Shown one piece after another: positions 41,201 through 48,611 of a DNA stretch of 64,000 nucleotides; position 1 is the stretch's first letter, and every line of letters begins with the position of its first letter. Source of the DNA: DAIQNV01 sp036788215 (GTDB taxonomy: Bacteria > Planctomycetota > Phycisphaerae > Phycisphaerales > UBA1924); NCBI GenBank assembly GCA_036788215.1, contig DAIQNV010000003.1, positions 1 through 64,000 of the forward strand, in the 5' to 3' direction. A program made the translations under genes and the position numbers. The notes below the pieces were generated by a model, which saw only the letters and a program-made list of their open reading frames with translations, was not told the DNA's origin and made no database searches.

Positions 41201-41750
41201 CGTAGCGGGCGTTGGCGAAAGCCGCGCCGATGGAGGCGATGACGCGGTCCGTCTCGCGGGCGAGGATCGCCCGGCGGGACGAGGTCAGCGTCAGGACGCC
41301 CTCGGCGCGGGTCTTCTGGGCGGGCGTCGCCTCGCTGCTCGCGAGGACCGCCTCCGCGGCCCGCTCCGCGTCGCTCAGGCGACCGGAGGCGGAGGCCAGT
41401 TCGGCCCTCTGGAGGTTCATCTCCGCCTGGGGCAGGGCCCGCACGGCGCGTTCCGCGTCCCGCAGGAGCCTCATGGCCCGCAGCGACACCCGGTCGGTCA
41501 GCCCGACACTGTCGTCGGAGGTGACCAGGGCCATCAGCATCGCCTGGGCCCGGACCGGCTCGCCCGCGGAGAGCAGGGAGGATGCCCGGTCGAGCAAGGC
41601 CTCAGCGGAGTCCGCCGCGGCGACCGCTGCATCGTCGGCACCGCCCAACGCCTGGGCACCCATGACAGGGGCCGACACCGCAAGTCCAGCCGCCGCTGCA
41701 AGAGCCGCGGCGCACCACCAGTTGACCGAACGGTCGGATCGAACGCGCAT
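38208..41750 (-). CDS. Secretin (GspD/PilQ-like) with very long N-terminal repeat region
   Basis: A 1180-residue outer-membrane secretin. After a signal peptide (about 1-32, ending APVMGA), residues 35-600 form a long helical TPR/coiled-coil region (for example RRDLARQQARAQYRNETQQAQQ). It is interrupted by a Pro/Thr/Gln linker at about 235-300. Small N-type domains follow (PVNFQDAALDDVLTFLSQFG; NFIITNTPKNHRAITGLLSKLRSVR). The pore-forming domain occupies roughly the last 300 residues and ends VPDQGTILLGGQRI, VPVLSKIPILNRFFSN and KEERTLLVLLKPTVL. It is far longer than typical secretins (about 650-700). I chose the ATG at 41750, after GGAGATCGGG. It is encoded 9 kb away from the pilus/secretion operon it probably serves. 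Confidence 0.9.
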   Translation of the reverse strand: MRVRSDRSVNWWCAAALAAAAGLAVSAPVMGAQALGGADDAAVAAADSAEALLDRASSLLSAGEPVRAQAMLMALVTSDDSVGLTDRVSLRAMRLLRDAERAVRALPQAEMNLQRAELASASGRLSDAERAAEAVLASSEATPAQKTRAEGVLTLTSSRRAILARETDRVIASIGAAFANARYADAKARISEIDDAGIELTPSQASALGGYRSRVQQLEMVRGEPFRIDTLTLGVFGTGEEQPGVVRRRQVDPGDEPAGGPGTDEPGGDPTAAARNRANQQPATEPATQPATPETMQISGGGTDAQPAPAQPAPDADLIQAAQRLEAQRLIAEANASFSNSRFADADRIYSRLLSSFRAFLSPEELARVEDRRAEARIRLGRGLGEAGVDIFEQDLNRRDLARQQARAQYRNETQQAQQALASGGFEQARRLAAGALLTLNNARGVLSAAEYEQLLTENGELLRQIAAAEEAARVRREQDRATRLAEEQRTRAIEAREERDQRIIRLLDSIRALQADQQYEKALQEVEQLLFVDPNNPAGLVLRDVIQDTILVRKYGEIKRQYRVGVVQNLVDNREAMVPPARIIDYPDDWANISRLRGDPMQFSETPINRAVLATLADTRLPVNFQDAALDDVLTFLSQFGNLEMDVDWASLQQIGVDPESLVSLKLTNVPLETVFNRVLEKVSDPSVPAGWAVTDGVLTIASDEVLRRNTVLEIYDIRDLLIEVPDYDNAPDFDLNTIFQQGGQQGGGGGGQSPFQGGQADIERQDREELIEELIDIIQSNVDPDGWEDLGGETGTIRELNGNFIITNTPKNHRAITGLLSKLRSVRNMQINVESRFLLVREEWFERIGFDIDVYFGGNLNEVQIARTIDPSLTIDAFFDPASGELRQAIPPDASGFGLAQPVFAPGTQGDQWSPIRAEQNSFGLINTLGGGTSLGDAVLGAGPALGVAGRFLDDIQVDFLVEATQADRRSVELTAPRLTFTNGQRAYVFVATQQSFVSDLQPVVSDSAVGFDPTLSVVAEGVVLEVDGVISADRRYVTMNVDTAVGEVDFADSVVVEATAGGGSTSIDPDTGDIVRNATVAQGEIQIPIVTITRVQTTVTVPDQGTILLGGQRIVEEFETETGVPVLSKIPILNRFFSNRIEAKEERTLLVLLKPTVLIQSEEEERNFPGLLDSLGR

Positions 41751-42133
41751 CCCGATCTCCGAAGTTGTTGCCCGGGGCTTTGGGCCTCTGTGGTCAGGGA
41801 CCGGCGTCGCCGGACCCCCGACTCGGGGTGGTTGGGCGGCCGAAACTCCGCGTCTTGGCGACTCGGACGCCCATCTCGCTCTTTCGTAAGCCTTGTTTCT
41901 GGTGGGCGTTGCGCCCGCCGAGGCTTCCCTGCGCCAGCGTTGGGGTTGTTGGAGGGCCGGGCCGCTTCGCCCGACCGGTCCGCCCGCTGCCTGGTGTACC
42001 AGCGAGTCCGCCATGGGTGGCGGTCGCCGGAGCCCGGCACGATACCGGCGCGTTGCACGGTTCGCAAACCCGTCGGTCGTGGCTCGTGCCGGGTGGGCGT
42101 TTTTCCGACCCCCGGGGCCGATTCGGTCGATGC
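41751..42133. other. 383-base intergenic region with a plus-strand terminator-like hairpin
   Basis: No gene was accepted. A perfect 10-bp inverted repeat (42033-42042 with 42084-42093) encloses about 41 bases and is followed on the plus strand by TGGGCGTTTTT. No plus-strand gene ends here, so it could end an unseen small RNA, or simply be structure beyond the minus-strand gene at 42134. Two more GC-rich hairpins lie at about 41802-41814 and 41903-41915. Confidence 0.35.
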
Positions 42134-43156
42134 CTATTCCAGGAACTGAGCGCGAACGATCGTCGGGACCGCCGGTCGGCGGGGAGTCGTCGCTGGTTTG
42201 GGGCCCGCCTTGGTGGGGGGGGGAGCGCCGAGCGGAGCGGGGGGCTCGCGGACAAGATCGGCATGCTGTTCGGGGCTCGTGCGGTCCGCGGCGAGCAGCA
42301 TGGGCTCGGTCCAGACGCCCCCGTCGTCCGCGAGCAGCGCGGCGACCGCGTCGAAGGCGAGTTCTTCCGCCTGGGCGAGGCAGTCGGCGAAGAGGATGAC
42401 CTCCGCGTAGCGGGGGCGGTCCTCGCTCTCCCGTTCGCAGCGGAGCAGGCACCGCCAGCTCGTCAGGCCCAGGTCGTGCCCGTCCTCGTCGAGGTTGGTA
42501 TCGGGGTCGATATTGAGCGTCAGACGCCACTCGGCCCGGAGCTGCTCGACGATCTCCTCGGCGCCCATGAACTCGGGGTGGTCGTCGGGCGAGACGAGGA
42601 CGCCCCGGTGCTCGTGGGTGGCGGCGTCGGCCCCCAGGGGCTCCGGGACGCGCTGGAGATCGAAGGCCTCAAGCACCCGCTCGACCTTCTCCTTGAGGTC
42701 GGGCTCCGTCCGGACGGTCACGATCTTGTGCTCGTCGATAAAGAGGTAAAAGAAGGGATCGTCGCTCATGAGGCCGAAGCCGCACATGCCGTCCTCGAAG
42801 AAGAAGGGCCGGTAGCGCCGGATCGCGTCGACGAAGCGGTCGACGCCCATGAGGACGTAGGAGATGTAGGGGTCGATCTCGCGGTACGCGTCGTGCCCGA
42901 TGAAATCGAGGATGGGGAAGGCCCGCCCGGGCATGAGGGCGAGCAGGTGGCGGACCAGGGCGGGGACCCTTTCGCTGGTGATCACGATGTCGTACACATA
43001 GCGGTCGGGCCAGTGCTCCCAGTCGGCGTCGGGGATGGTGGGATCGTCGACGTCGGTGTCGTCGTCTTCGCCCCCGTCGGCGGGCTCGAACTCGACCGCG
43101 TAGCCCTGGCGGGGCTCCATGGGCTCCACCGGATAGACACCCAGAGGGAACTTCAT
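42134..43156 (-). CDS. Hypothetical protein, 340 aa
   Basis: I do not recognise the family. The ATG at 43156 begins MKFPLGVYPVEPMEPRQGYAVEFEPADGG. An acidic stretch (about 30-45) is followed by RYVYDIVITSERVPALVRHLLALMPGRAFPILDFIGHDAYREIDPYISY and then FFFEDGMCGFGLMSDDPFFYLFIDEHKIVTVRTEPDLKEKVERVL, suggesting an alpha/beta domain of the kind that compares paired measurements. The C-terminal 40 residues are Pro/Ala-rich. There is no signal or membrane segment. The frame extends upstream but is Arg/Pro-rich there. It precedes the secretin gene on the same strand with a 383-base gap. Confidence 0.7.
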   Translation of the reverse strand: MKFPLGVYPVEPMEPRQGYAVEFEPADGGEDDDTDVDDPTIPDADWEHWPDRYVYDIVITSERVPALVRHLLALMPGRAFPILDFIGHDAYREIDPYISYVLMGVDRFVDAIRRYRPFFFEDGMCGFGLMSDDPFFYLFIDEHKIVTVRTEPDLKEKVERVLEAFDLQRVPEPLGADAATHEHRGVLVSPDDHPEFMGAEEIVEQLRAEWRLTLNIDPDTNLDEDGHDLGLTSWRCLLRCERESEDRPRYAEVILFADCLAQAEELAFDAVAALLADDGGVWTEPMLLAADRTSPEQHADLVREPPAPLGAPPPTKAGPKPATTPRRPAVPTIVRAQFLE

Positions 43157-43369
43157 GTCGCCGATGACGACGCGTTCGATCGACTCGTCGACCTGACACC
43201 TTGGGGAAGGCTGCACCGAAGGAGGCTCCCAGAAGGCGGGGGGCGGGCGAGAACCGACCGGGGCCCCCTGCGCAGCCAACCGTAGCACGCGGGGGCGGGG
43301 CGATCCCGGGCCCGGGGGGCGACCGGGCATCGGGTCCGGGGGCAGCGGGTTGCGGGGTGTCGGGTGCGG

Positions 43370-43375
43370 TACCCT
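43370..43375 (+). promoter_or_regulatory. -10 box (TACCCT) for leaderless coaX mRNA
   Basis: TACCCT is followed by TCAGGC and the GTG at 43382, the same spacing as at 12073, 24272, 28694 and 59582. It supports GTG 43382 over the upstream GTG at 43364. Confidence 0.4.
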
Positions 43376-43381
43376 TCAGGC

Positions 43382-44173
43382 GTGAACACCGCCCCTCTCC
43401 TGCTTGTGAGCGTGAACAACTCGCGGACCCGCGTGGGCCTGGCCCGCGCCGGCGAACTCGCCTCGTCGCGCTCGATGACCAATACCGACGCGGACGCCAT
43501 GACCCTGGAGGCCCGGGCGATCATCACCGACGCGGACGAGGCGCCCGCAGCGATCCTGCTCTCGTCGGTGAACGACAGCGTCGCGGACCCCCTCAGCCTC
43601 GCCCTGCGGGAGGCGTTCCCGGGCTCCGGCCTGTACCGGGTGGGCAGGGACCTGGCGATCCCTATCCCCATGGCGGTCGACGAGCCCACCAAGGTCGGCT
43701 CCGACCGGCTGCTGGCGGCCCTCGCCGCCTGGCGGCGTGTGCAGCACGCGTGCATCGTGGTGGACGTGGGGACTGCGGTGACGGTCGACTTCGTCGATGG
43801 CGAGGGCGTCTACCAGGGCGGCGCGATCGCGCCCGGGCTCGCGATGATGCTCGACGCCCTGCACAGGCGGACCGAAAAACTGCCCGCGATCCCGTTCGAG
43901 ATGCCCGACCCGGCGATCGACCCCTTCGGAAAGACCACGGCGCACGCGATGCGCCTGGGCGTCGTCGCCGCGGTGCGGGGGCTCGTGCGGGACCGGGTGG
44001 AGGCGTACGCGGAGCTGTACGGGGCCTTCCCGCAGGTCGTCGCGACGGGGGGGGACATGGGCATTTTGGAGCACGACGGGGTGATCGAGCACTTCGTGCC
44101 CGACCTGGTGCTGCTCGGGATGCTGGCGTGCGCCCAGGAAGCGCTGTCGGAAGACGGGGACGACGAACTCTGA
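43382..44173 (+). CDS. coaX: Type III pantothenate kinase-like protein
   Basis: It phosphorylates pantothenate in the first step of coenzyme A synthesis. 263 residues with the ASKHA fold: PTKVGSDRLLAALAAW, VVDVGTAVTVDFVDGEGVYQGGAIAPGL, a phosphate-binding VATGGDMG stretch and HFVPDLVLLGML. The N-terminal phosphate loop, usually DxGNT, reads LLLVSVNNSRTRVGLA, so the first Asp is replaced. That is either a lineage variant or a loss of activity. The GTG start at 43382 fits a leaderless transcript. Its stop overlaps the next ATG (TGATG), so it is coupled to the MnmE-like gene. Confidence 0.85.
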   Translation: MNTAPLLLVSVNNSRTRVGLARAGELASSRSMTNTDADAMTLEARAIITDADEAPAAILLSSVNDSVADPLSLALREAFPGSGLYRVGRDLAIPIPMAVDEPTKVGSDRLLAALAAWRRVQHACIVVDVGTAVTVDFVDGEGVYQGGAIAPGLAMMLDALHRRTEKLPAIPFEMPDPAIDPFGKTTAHAMRLGVVAAVRGLVRDRVEAYAELYGAFPQVVATGGDMGILEHDGVIEHFVPDLVLLGMLACAQEALSEDGDDEL

Positions 44174-45165
44174 TGCGGGCCCGCTGGTCGCTGCTGACGA
44201 CGCCCAACGCGCGGGGGGCGCTGGCGATCGTTGCGATTGAATCGGAGAGCCTTGACGCGGACCTCGCGGAACTGGCGATCAAGCCTGTAGCGGTGGGGGA
44301 GGCGCGCCTGCGAGATCTCTTGGGCGTCGACCGGGGCGTCGTGGCCCGCTGGACCGAGACCCGGGCCGACCTGTTCTGCCACGCCGGCCCGGCGGTCGTG
44401 CGAGCCCTGACGCGGGAACTGGAGGCGCGGGGCGTCGCGCGGGCCGGTGAGATGGACCCGCAGTCGATCTATCCCGAAGCCCGGGACGCGATCGAGGCGC
44501 AGATGCTGGCGGCTCTGGCGTCCGCCCCCAGCCCCCGGGCGGTCGACCTCTTGCTCGATCAGCCCCGTCGGTGGCGGGAGGCGGAGGGGGAGGGGGAGAC
44601 GGGCGACCCGCGTCTGGACCGCTTGCTGCATCCGCCCCTGGTCGCGGCGCTGGGAGTGCCCAACATCGGGAAGTCGACGCTGCTCAACGCCCTGGCGGGC
44701 CGGCAGCTCGCCCTGGCTGCGGACGAGCCCGGGACGACGCGGGACCATGTCGGGGCTCTCCTGGTCCTCGACGGGCTGGCGGTGCGTTATCTGGACCTGC
44801 CGGGCCTGGAACCGGGGGCGACGGGCCCGGACGCGGAGGCCCAGCGCCTGGCGCTCGCGGCGGCGGCTTCGGCGGACCTCGTGTTCGCGTGCGGCGACGC
44901 GACGCACCCGCCCCCCGACGCGGGCGCGGTGCTCGGGGGGGGCGACGGGACGCGGGCGATGCTGACGGTCGCCCTGCGGACGGATCTGGGCGAGCCCGGG
45001 TTCCGGGCCGATGCCCGGGTCTGTGCGGTCAGCGGGGAAGGCGTGGCGGACCTGGCCCGGGCGATCCGGCGGGCGCTGGTGCCCGACGGGGCGGTCGCGA
45101 GCGCCCGACCCTGGCGATTCTGGGGGTCGGGGCCGATTCCTGACCTTGGGCCCCGGAACCCCTAG
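44173..45165 (+). CDS. Reduced MnmE-like (TrmE-type) GTPase
   Basis: A 330-residue protein laid out like a shortened MnmE. The N-terminus LLTTPNARGALAIVAIES resembles the tetrahydrofolate-binding opening. A helical segment (EARDAIEAQMLAALASA) leads to a GTPase with G1 GVPNIGKST (residues 161-169), a switch with EPGTTRDHV, G3 DLPGLE (209-214) and a possible G5 SGEG. The G4 NKxD is replaced by ALRTDLG. The C-terminal helical domain and the catalytic C-x-GK end of MnmE (usually about 450 residues) are missing. It may be a paralogue rather than the functional MnmG partner. It overlaps coaX by one base. Confidence 0.75.
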   Translation: MRARWSLLTTPNARGALAIVAIESESLDADLAELAIKPVAVGEARLRDLLGVDRGVVARWTETRADLFCHAGPAVVRALTRELEARGVARAGEMDPQSIYPEARDAIEAQMLAALASAPSPRAVDLLLDQPRRWREAEGEGETGDPRLDRLLHPPLVAALGVPNIGKSTLLNALAGRQLALAADEPGTTRDHVGALLVLDGLAVRYLDLPGLEPGATGPDAEAQRLALAAAASADLVFACGDATHPPPDAGAVLGGGDGTRAMLTVALRTDLGEPGFRADARVCAVSGEGVADLARAIRRALVPDGAVASARPWRFWGSGPIPDLGPRNP

Positions 45166-45168
45166 AGT
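45163..45168 (+). promoter_or_regulatory. Possible internal -10 box (TAGAGT) before the TPR gene
   Basis: TAGAGT begins in the TAG stop of the MnmE-like gene, 52 bases before the GTG at 45220. The downstream gene has its own GAAGGAG site, so this would be a leadered mRNA. Confidence 0.3.
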
Positions 45169-45219
45169 CCCCACCAACGGTTCAGGGACCGCCCAAGGGC
45201 GCACGAAGGAGACTGGCGC

Positions 45220-46071
45220 GTGGACGAACGGCTGAAGGACATCAAGGAAGGCGCCGGGCGCGAGGAATCGCGGATCAATCAGGACTTCCTGGATTTCCTC
45301 CAGAAGTGGTCCACGCCGGTCCTCATCCTGATCGTGATCGTCTCGGGCGGATGGACCGCGCTGCGCCTGCTCGAGCAGCGCCGGGTCGAGACCGCCAACA
45401 ACGCCTTCAACGAGTACGAGGCGGTCGCGACAGCGCAGGACCCGCTGCCCGCGTCCCTGCGGGCGGTCGCGGATTCGTACGAGGGCATCGGTTCGGTCTC
45501 GGCCCTGGCCCGCCTGCGCCTGGGCGATGTGCACCTCTCCGCGGCCCGTCGCGGGCTGGAGCCGGCGGCGCCCATGGACCCGCAGGGCAACCCCGAGAAC
45601 GACGCCGATGTGCTCGACGAGTCGGGGCGTCTGGACCACCTGAGCCGCGCCGCGTCGGCGTACGAGTCGGTGCTGGCGGAGGCCCGCGGCACGCCCGCCA
45701 AGGCGATTCTCGCGGTCAACGCCCTCTTCGGGCTCGCGGCGGTCGAGGAATCGCGGGGCGATGCGGAGGCGGCCCGGGCCCGCTACGAGGAAGCGGCGCG
45801 GGCCGCGAGCGGGGCGGGCCTGATCGGGCTGCCCGAGATCGCGCAGGCGCGGATCGACAGCCTTGCCGAGCTGCCCGAGCGCCCGACCCTGCCGACGCGG
45901 GCCGACCTGCCGATGCTGCCGGGATTCCCGGCTCCGGATGCGCCGGCACCGGCGCCGGTGATCCCGATGCCCCAGGACGACGCGACGGGCCCGGCGATCC
46001 CGGGCATGACCGCGCCCGTCGAGGGCGATGGCGACACCGGCGAGGGTGGCGACGACGCGGACGGCGGATGA
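45220..46071 (+). CDS. Membrane-anchored TPR-like protein (YfgM-like)
   Basis: A 283-residue single-pass membrane protein. A short cytoplasmic N-terminus precedes one helix (about 31-50, STPVLILIVIVSGGWTALRLL). A periplasmic helical-repeat region follows: NNAFNEYEAVATAQDPLPASLRAVADSYEG, LARLRLGDVHLSAARR, and AVNALFGLAAVEESRGDAEAARARYEEAARA, all TPR-like. A Pro-rich acidic tail (about 225-283) ends it. This architecture matches the YfgM/TPR_21 group linked to envelope quality control. GTG at 45220 follows GAAGGAG. Its stop overlaps the RluA start (ATGA). Confidence 0.8.
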   Translation: MDERLKDIKEGAGREESRINQDFLDFLQKWSTPVLILIVIVSGGWTALRLLEQRRVETANNAFNEYEAVATAQDPLPASLRAVADSYEGIGSVSALARLRLGDVHLSAARRGLEPAAPMDPQGNPENDADVLDESGRLDHLSRAASAYESVLAEARGTPAKAILAVNALFGLAAVEESRGDAEAARARYEEAARAASGAGLIGLPEIAQARIDSLAELPERPTLPTRADLPMLPGFPAPDAPAPAPVIPMPQDDATGPAIPGMTAPVEGDGDTGEGGDDADGG

Positions 46072-47327
46072 CCGCTGCCCGTCCACCGCAGGCGGAGACC
46101 AACCGGGGGGGCGAGGAGACGGTCGAGACGACGCTCCCCACCGGTGCCGACATCGGCCCCCTGATCCTGCCGGGCGGGAAGGTCAATCCCGACGCGATCC
46201 GTCGTGCATACGAGCTGGCGGCGGAGCGGGGCCCCGAGGACGGGGACGACTCCGAATCGGCCCCCCTCTGGCGGGTCTCCTTCACGCTGCAGCGCGACCT
46301 GCAGACCAGGCTCGACAAGTATGTCACGAGCCGTGTGACCTTCATGAGCCGCAACCAGATCCAGAGGCTCATCGAGTCGGGCTCGGTGACGGTGAACGGT
46401 GCGCCGGCCCGGAGCGCGACGAAGCTGCGCCTGAACGACCGCGTGGACGTGCTGGTCCCGCCCCCGCCTTCAAAGGACATCCTGCCCCAGGACATCCCGC
46501 TCGATGTGCTGTTCGAGGACGGGCACCTCCTGGTGCTGAACAAGCAGCCCGACATCATCGTGCACCCGGCCCGGGCGGAAAAGTCGGGCACACTGATCAA
46601 CGCGCTCGCGTACCACTTCAAGCACCGCTCGGGCGGGGGGCTGAGCTCGGTGGGGCGGGACGAGGCGAGGCCCGGCGTCGTGCACCGGCTCGACCGGCAC
46701 ACGACCGGCATCATCGTCTTCGCCAAGAGCGAGGAGGCGCACTGGAAGCTCGGGCACCAGTGGGAGCACCGGACCGTCGACAAGCGGTACCTCGCGGTGG
46801 TGCACGGACGCTTCGAGCCCCTGCGGGGTGAGGGCGTCGAGGTCATCGAGGCCCCCCTGGGCCCGCACCCGAGCAAGGAGAAGGGCTACCGCGAGAAGCA
46901 GTGCGTGCGCCACGACGACCTGGGCAAGCCCAGCGTGACGATCGCGCGCGTTCGCGAGCGGTACACGATGCCCGAGGGCTTCGGGCCCGACCGGGCGTTC
47001 ACGCTCGTCGAGCTCGAGCTCAAGACCGGGCGGACGCACCAGATCCGCGTGCACATGACGCACCGCGGGCACCCCCTGGCGGGGGACGACATGTATTCGG
47101 GCCGCCCCGTGCCGGTCACGATCCCCGGGGAGGAACACCCGGCGTTCGACGTGCCGGCCCTGCACGCGGCGCTCCTGGCGTTCGAGCACCCGATCACGGG
47201 CGAAGAGCTGGTCTTCACCGCGGCGCCCCGGGAGCGACTGGCGACCCTCATCCGGTCGCTGCGATCGGGCGAAGTGACTCGGGTGGAGCCCCCGGGGGCG
47301 GTGCCCCTGGCGCGGTTCGAGCTGTAG
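46068..47327 (+). CDS. RluA-family pseudouridine synthase (RluD-like)
   Basis: It isomerises uridines to pseudouridine in rRNA or tRNA. 419 residues. An N-terminal extension of about 80 residues precedes an S4 RNA-binding domain (QTRLDKYVTSRVTFMSRNQIQRLIESGSVTVNG). The catalytic domain has VLFEDGHLLVLNKQPDIIVHPA and the RLDRHTTG motif with the catalytic D209, then KRYLAVVHGRFEP and a TLVELELKTGRTHQIRVHM stretch. The RluD-like length and S4 domain suggest large-subunit rRNA as target, but the specific site is not shown. It is coupled to the TPR gene by a 4-base overlap. Confidence 0.93.
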   Translation: MTAARPPQAETNRGGEETVETTLPTGADIGPLILPGGKVNPDAIRRAYELAAERGPEDGDDSESAPLWRVSFTLQRDLQTRLDKYVTSRVTFMSRNQIQRLIESGSVTVNGAPARSATKLRLNDRVDVLVPPPPSKDILPQDIPLDVLFEDGHLLVLNKQPDIIVHPARAEKSGTLINALAYHFKHRSGGGLSSVGRDEARPGVVHRLDRHTTGIIVFAKSEEAHWKLGHQWEHRTVDKRYLAVVHGRFEPLRGEGVEVIEAPLGPHPSKEKGYREKQCVRHDDLGKPSVTIARVRERYTMPEGFGPDRAFTLVELELKTGRTHQIRVHMTHRGHPLAGDDMYSGRPVPVTIPGEEHPAFDVPALHAALLAFEHPITGEELVFTAAPRERLATLIRSLRSGEVTRVEPPGAVPLARFEL

Positions 47328-47378
47328 AGGCGTGATCGCGGGAATGCTCCGGGGCCCGGCGGCGTTTGGAGCGACGCG

Positions 47379-47507
47379 ATGACCCAAGAATCCCGACAGG
47401 ATGTGCGTTCACGCCTGATCTTCGCGATCGGCGTCACCATCGGCGTGCTGGCCCTCGTTGCGACCGGGCTGCTGCTGACGCATCCGCGTGTTGCGCTCGC
47501 CTGGTAG
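47379..47507 (+). CDS. Small single-pass membrane protein, 42 aa
   Basis: ATG at 47379 follows a TTTGGAGCG site. The product MTQESRQDVRSRLIFAIGV continues into one hydrophobic helix (VTIGVLALVATGLLLTHPRV) with a short charged N-terminus, consistent with a small membrane protein, and ends in TAG. It lies 51 bases after the RluA stop and may be co-transcribed with it. There is no homology I can name, and in GC-rich DNA a chance ORF of this size is possible. The topology and ribosome-binding site favour a real gene. Confidence 0.5.
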   Translation: MTQESRQDVRSRLIFAIGVTIGVLALVATGLLLTHPRVALAW

Positions 47508-47544
47508 CGCGGGGGGTGGGGGGGGGTGGGGGGGTCGGGGGCGG

Positions 47545-48453
47545 TCAGGCCCGGGCGATGGCGTCCATGAAGCGGCGCAGGCGGGGTGCCCTCGGGTCAT
47601 CGACCGAGCAGAGATTCACGCAGCGGAAGCACTCCGCGAGCACGACCCGGCCCGACGCGACATTGACCGCGGGGACGGTCGCCCGGGCGACGAGCGCGAA
47701 GGCGAGATCGGTGCCGATCGCGTCGGCCCACGCGTCGCGGTGCTGCGCCAGAAACGCATCGACGCGGTTGCCCGCGACGGAGAGCGCGGTCGCGTCCTCC
47801 GCGACGCGCACCGCCTGGGCGGTGGGGAGCAGGGGACCGGCTTCGAGAACGATGATCGCCGGGCGACCGGCCCGGGCGATGGCGTCCCGCGCGCTTGCGG
47901 GCCAGCCGGCGTCCGTTGGCACGATCGAGGGGCAACGGACCTCCCAGCGGTCGATCTCGACGGCGCAGGCCTCCCCGGTCGGCTCGGGAGCCACCTCAAG
48001 CCGGCCCCGTCGGCAGAGCGCCGCGAAGGCGAGCGTCAGGCGCCAGGCCCCCGCGTCGTCGCGCCCCTCTGCGTCCGCGGTCAGGGCGTTGGCCAGGGCG
48101 GCCCGCCAGCGGGGCCCGGCCCGCCCGAGCGTGCCCACGACGCGGGCGAGTTCCGCGATGTCGATCGCAGCGGCATACGCCTCGGTGTTGGAGGGGGCGA
48201 CCTCCTGGGCCTTGGGGTCATCGATCAGGCGGACGATGCTCCGCAGCACGCGCCGGCGGGCCCGGACCGGGTCGAGGGCGGTTTCCGGCAGGCCCGACCC
48301 CCCGAGGGCCGCGATGATCTCGTCCGCCTGCGTGACCAGCCGGTCGTAGGTGGAACGCCCGAGCCCGGTGGTGGCCGCCAGTTCGGCGCGGGCGCGCTCC
48401 GCCTCGGCGCGGAGGCGTCGCTGGAGCCCTGATGCGTCACCCGAAGTGGTCAA
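47545..48453 (-). CDS. Hypothetical protein, 302 aa
   Basis: I do not recognise it. The first 60 residues look helical and DNA-binding-like (GLQRRLRAEAERARAELAATTGLGRSTYDRLVTQADEII). The middle has helical pairs (AAAIDIAELARVVGTLGR; WRAALANALTADAEGR). The C-terminal part (ACAVEIDRWEVRCPSIVPTDAGWP, then AIIVLEAGPLLPTAQAVRVAEDATALSVAGNR) reads like an alpha/beta domain. No signal peptide or membrane helix. The start is TTG at 48453 after GAAGGGAC, the only reasonable start in frame. Divergent from the response regulator gene, convergent with the small membrane protein. Confidence 0.65.
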   Translation of the reverse strand: MTTSGDASGLQRRLRAEAERARAELAATTGLGRSTYDRLVTQADEIIAALGGSGLPETALDPVRARRRVLRSIVRLIDDPKAQEVAPSNTEAYAAAIDIAELARVVGTLGRAGPRWRAALANALTADAEGRDDAGAWRLTLAFAALCRRGRLEVAPEPTGEACAVEIDRWEVRCPSIVPTDAGWPASARDAIARAGRPAIIVLEAGPLLPTAQAVRVAEDATALSVAGNRVDAFLAQHRDAWADAIGTDLAFALVARATVPAVNVASGRVVLAECFRCVNLCSVDDPRAPRLRRFMDAIARA

Positions 48454-48611
48454 CTGGAGGTCCCTTCATTCGCGGCGCCACAGGCTATCGGGCTCGCGGT
48501 GTCGGGGAGACCCATGGATTCGCCACGGGTGGTGCGGTCGTCGCCCCCCGGAGCCGACCTGAGATCCGGGGGGCGCTGGACTCTGCCCCGAAATCGGCCG
48601 AAAGCATCTGT

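Noticed and set aside
42056..42080. tRNA T-arm-like sequence (ACGGTTCGCAAACCCGT)
   Set aside because: No acceptor, D or anticodon arms could be paired around it on either strand.
39306..42149. 947-codon open frame on the plus strand opposite the secretin gene
   Set aside because: It is a shadow frame produced by GC-rich third positions. The translation is rich in Arg/Gly/Val with no family pattern, while the minus strand encodes a clear secretin.
41751..42530. Upstream extension of the secretin frame by 260 codons
   Set aside because: Arg/Pro-rich sequence without homology; the ATG at 41750 has a ribosome-binding site and is followed by a normal signal peptide.
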